Positions 41,161 to 42,957 of a stretch of DNA of 42,957 nt are shown piece by piece. This DNA is from a virus. Position 1 is the first letter of the stretch; every line of letters starts with the position of its first letter. The position numbers and the translations under genes are program-made. Location: positions 1 to 42,957 of the IMG/VR virus record IMGVR_UViG_3300009636_000014; one strand, given 5' to 3'. The notes beneath the pieces are model-generated. The model was given only the letters and a program-made list of their open reading frames with translations. It searched no databases and was not told the origin of the DNA.

Positions 41161-41859
41161 ATGAACAAAAAATTCCTTGAAAAAATTCTCACTGAGGTTT
41201 CATTAGACCATCGGGTGAAAGATGGCATGTTCAATATTGAAGAAAATGACCATATGGAGGCTTTGCGTGATTATCTCACCAAAAAGGGTATTGATGAAGA
41301 AGAAGTTAGAAGGTTTTCCAACAAGGTATTGGAAGGAAAATATCCTGAACGCCAAGCTTATAATACAAAGGGTATTTTGGTTACGTTTCCCACTCCGGAG
41401 TATAAAGCTGATGCTATAAAACGAGGCACTCATTTTGAGGAAGACCCGACGAAAAAAGCTTCAAATATTTTTTCCGAACCAACCGCACCTTCACCAGCAC
41501 CGGATAAGAAACCCGCTGCGGAACCGGAACAAAAATCAAAGACCGAGCCAAAAACCAATCTTCCTGTTTCCCAAGCCGCGCCGCCTTCAGCCGATGCAAC
41601 TGCAACGGAAAAACCAGTTCAAGCTAAAACCACCGCTGCCCCTCAACAGACACCCGCAGCTACGTCAGCGGCTGAACCTATCAAGGAACCCGATGAATTA
41701 CCTTTACCGCCTCCAAAATCTCCGGCAGAAAAAGAAGCAGACAAAAATGCCATCAAAACAATGTTGAAAGGTGATGATTATATGTTGGATGAAGTTGTCC
41801 AATATATTATGTTTAACGCGCCACCTTATATGTTGAATAAGATTAAGAAATTATTATGA
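41161..41859 (+). CDS. Tagged protein with conserved small domain and Pro/Ala-rich linker
   Basis: 232 residues. The N-terminal MNKKFLEKILTEVSLD is tag-like (L-T-E). Residues about 20-98 form a compact domain with EENDHMEALRDYLTKKG, then EGKYPERQAYNTKGILVTFP and PEYKADAIKRGTHFEEDP. It looks strongly constrained, but I cannot name it. Residues 100-195 are a disordered Pro/Ala/Lys/Glu linker, and the last 35 residues a helix pair (DEVVQYIMFNAPPYMLNKIK). Its stop overlaps the next start (ATGA). It may be an adaptor or packaged protein; function unknown. Confidence 0.55.
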   Translation: MNKKFLEKILTEVSLDHRVKDGMFNIEENDHMEALRDYLTKKGIDEEEVRRFSNKVLEGKYPERQAYNTKGILVTFPTPEYKADAIKRGTHFEEDPTKKASNIFSEPTAPSPAPDKKPAAEPEQKSKTEPKTNLPVSQAAPPSADATATEKPVQAKTTAAPQQTPAATSAAEPIKEPDELPLPPPKSPAEKEADKNAIKTMLKGDDYMLDEVVQYIMFNAPPYMLNKIKKLL

Positions 41860-42251
41860 ACGACAAGAGACAGTTGTTATGTACTTTCTCTTTAGCGACA
41901 TCATTCAAATCAACCATAGAAGAAATCAAAAAATTTTACACGGTTTACAATAACTGTTTTTTTGTTTTCTCCAATGTTAATGTTCCTAAAGAAGTTTTCG
42001 TCACATACAACATATTAAGTCAAGACAAGGAGTTTCCAAAATTTCCAAATACTATTTCCATTCATCGAAAAAAGCAAACCAATACGCTCTATACTCTGAA
42101 TGCTATGAATCAAATTATCAAGGATGAAAATGGCGGTGTCTTTGATAAAAACTTTTCGGTAAATTGGAATCTTTATACAAATGCTTTAATTATTACAGGC
42201 ACGCCTGCAATCAGAATAATTCCCATCAAACTTTTGGAAATAGTGAATTGA
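41856..42251 (+). CDS. Conserved small protein upstream of SSB, unknown
   Basis: 131 residues. An alpha/beta protein with FKSTIEEIKKFYTVYNNCFF, FVTYNILSQDKEF, a basic core TISIHRKKQTNTLYTLNAMN and a final LYTNALIITGTPAIRIIPIK strand pair. It resembles uncharacterised proteins of T4-like environmental phages, but I cannot assign a T4 gene. Its position just before the gp32-type gene and its basic core make a nucleic-acid or replication/transcription role plausible (in T4, genes 33 and 59 lie near 32). This is inference. Confidence 0.5.
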   Translation: MNDKRQLLCTFSLATSFKSTIEEIKKFYTVYNNCFFVFSNVNVPKEVFVTYNILSQDKEFPKFPNTISIHRKKQTNTLYTLNAMNQIIKDENGGVFDKNFSVNWNLYTNALIITGTPAIRIIPIKLLEIVN

Positions 42252-42252
42252 T

Positions 42253-42288
42253 AAAAACGCAAAAAAATAAAAACTTTTTGCGCTTTTT
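42253..42288 (+). terminator. Rho-independent terminator before SSB gene
   Basis: CGCAAAAA (42258-42265) pairs with TTTTTGCG (42275-42282). The flanking AAAAA and TTTTT extend the stem after one mismatch, and a T run follows. It could work in both directions. Confidence 0.75.
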
Positions 42289-42349
42289 ATATGTTGATTT
42301 TTAAGTTTTTCTAGCGTATCTTTCATACTTATTAGTAACAAGACAAGAC

Positions 42350-42399
42350 TTAACAAATATAGTTAACGATTGACTTTTAGCTAATTAAACTAATTAAAC
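42350..42399 (+). promoter_or_regulatory. SSB leader: hairpin and tandem TAATTAAAC repeats
   Basis: The SSB leader holds a small hairpin (TTAAC 42350-42354 / GTTAA 42362-42366), a TTGACT hexamer (42370-42375) and a perfect 9-bp tandem repeat TAATTAAAC (42382-42399), 13 nt before the ATG. T4 gp32 represses its own mRNA by binding AU-rich unstructured repeats next to a folded element in the leader. This arrangement could serve the same purpose. The TTGACT plus TAATTA at 17-nt spacing could instead be a promoter. Confidence 0.4.
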
Positions 42400-42412
42400 G
42401 AAAGATATAATT

Positions 42413-42957
42413 ATGGCACTTAACATGGATAAAGTTCGCAATAAACTAGCGTCATTCGACAAGACGAAAAAGGGCGGCAAAAAACTCACCGAAGAACAAC
42501 AAGAACGAGTCGAAAAAATCAAAAAATACATTTGGAAGCCTGAACCGGGCAAACAAGTAGTTCGAATTGTTCCTTATCAATATACGCCTGATTTCCCATT
42601 TATTGAATTGAAATGGCACTATGATTTCAATGGCGATAAAATAAGTTATCTAAGCCCTGCCAGCGTTAACCAACCCGACCCAATTGTGGAGTTGGCAAAC
42701 CGACTTGAAAAAGTCAAGGAAACTTGGCTCAAGGGTAGAAAAATGCAACCCAAACTAAGAACCTATGTTCCCATTGTCGTTCGAGGCAAAGAGGAAGAGG
42801 GTGTCAAGTTTTGGGGATTCGGCGCACGTGTCTGTGAACAATTGATGGCAGCCATCAATGAACCTGATTACGGTGACATTACGGATTTGAACAACGGATA
42901 TGACATCACGGTTGATTTCAAAACTGCGGAAGAATTGAAAGCAGATTTCCCTGACAC
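42413..42957 (+). CDS. Single-strand DNA-binding protein, T4 gp32-like (3' end outside window)
   Basis: 181 codons visible before the edge, starting MALNMDKVRNKLASFDK. A basic N-terminal region rich in Lys is followed by KYIWKPEPGKQVVRIVPYQ, PFIELKWHYDF and YLSPASVNQPDPIVELANRL, the order seen in gp32 OB-fold cores (P-G-K-x-x-V-R-I-x-P). Further on are GVKFWGFGARVCEQLMAAIN and YDITVDFKT. gp32-type proteins coat single-stranded DNA during replication, recombination and repair. The zinc-binding residues cannot be aligned with confidence in the visible part. It has its own leader after a terminator. Confidence 0.85.
   Translation, partial: MALNMDKVRNKLASFDKTKKGGKKLTEEQQERVEKIKKYIWKPEPGKQVVRIVPYQYTPDFPFIELKWHYDFNGDKISYLSPASVNQPDPIVELANRLEKVKETWLKGRKMQPKLRTYVPIVVRGKEEEGVKFWGFGARVCEQLMAAINEPDYGDITDLNNGYDITVDFKTAEELKADFPD

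Noticed and set aside
41435-41767. Arg/Gln/Pro-rich + frame inside the 41161 gene
   Set aside because: It is an out-of-frame reading of the Pro/Ala linker; low complexity explains its openness.

Overview
This is a contiguous late-gene block from a tailed phage with a contractile, T4-type tail. It is AT-rich and gene-dense, and nearly all genes are on the + strand. No rRNA, tRNA, integrase or transposase is visible. The order of the recognisable virion genes follows T4: neck (gp13-like at 1676, gp14-like at 4155), a probable tail-completion protein (gp15-like at 6426), sheath (gp18, 17157-20543), tube (gp19, 27356-27847), hub chaperones (gp26-like at 30260 and a gp51-like frame after it), tape measure (31401-33881), then baseplate proteins including a LysM/gp53-like one. 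Replication genes follow: a family A DNA polymerase (39313) and a gp32-type single-strand DNA-binding protein cut by the right edge (42413). Pol A with T4-type structural genes is unlike T4 itself, which uses family B gp43, but recalls the Rhodothermus phage RM378 type. Most start codons have A/T-rich leaders and no strong Shine-Dalgarno; a few promoter-proximal genes have a weak AAGG. The host cannot be named from this window.

Layout. 1-1577 (- strand): a GNAT acetyltransferase, a T4/GH24-type lysozyme and a second GNAT. 1583-1660: divergent promoter region. 1676-7586: neck and tail-completion genes, interrupted at 4632-6424 by a tandem family of four related small proteins, one fused to a GNAT. 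7598-16708: fibre/adhesin region. It has an 848-residue hexapeptide-repeat protein, a fibre carrying a trypsin-like serine protease domain, a LamG-like protein and several proteins with related N-termini. 17157-20596: very large sheath and a strong terminator. 20625-29864: accessory proteins around the tube gene. They include two Nudix-like proteins with broken catalytic boxes, a small ADP-ribosyltransferase-fold protein, a Cys-hydrolase/Nudix/ADP-ribosyltransferase fusion, a 5'(3')-deoxyribonucleotidase-like HAD protein, a nucleotidyltransferase and an NMNAT-like protein. 30260-39278: hub, tape measure and baseplate. 39313-42957: polymerase, small unknown proteins and SSB.

The most striking pattern is a short amphipathic peptide (versions: MIKLKxLLxE; MxKxxLxxLIKEIxxE). 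It starts about a dozen otherwise unrelated accessory proteins and also occurs inside or at the end of several others. Most copies end in (L/I)-x-E, the cleavage consensus of the T4 prohead protease gp21, and they resemble the capsid-targeting sequence of T4 internal proteins (Alt, IPI-III). My working hypothesis is that this phage carries a large set of capsid-packaged, co-injected effectors, with enzymatic domains matching NAD/ADP-ribose chemistry, acetylation and cell-wall cleavage. Transcription units begin after a TATTTAT box; in several accessory genes the box is only 4-7 nt from the start codon, against 21-46 nt in most virion genes.
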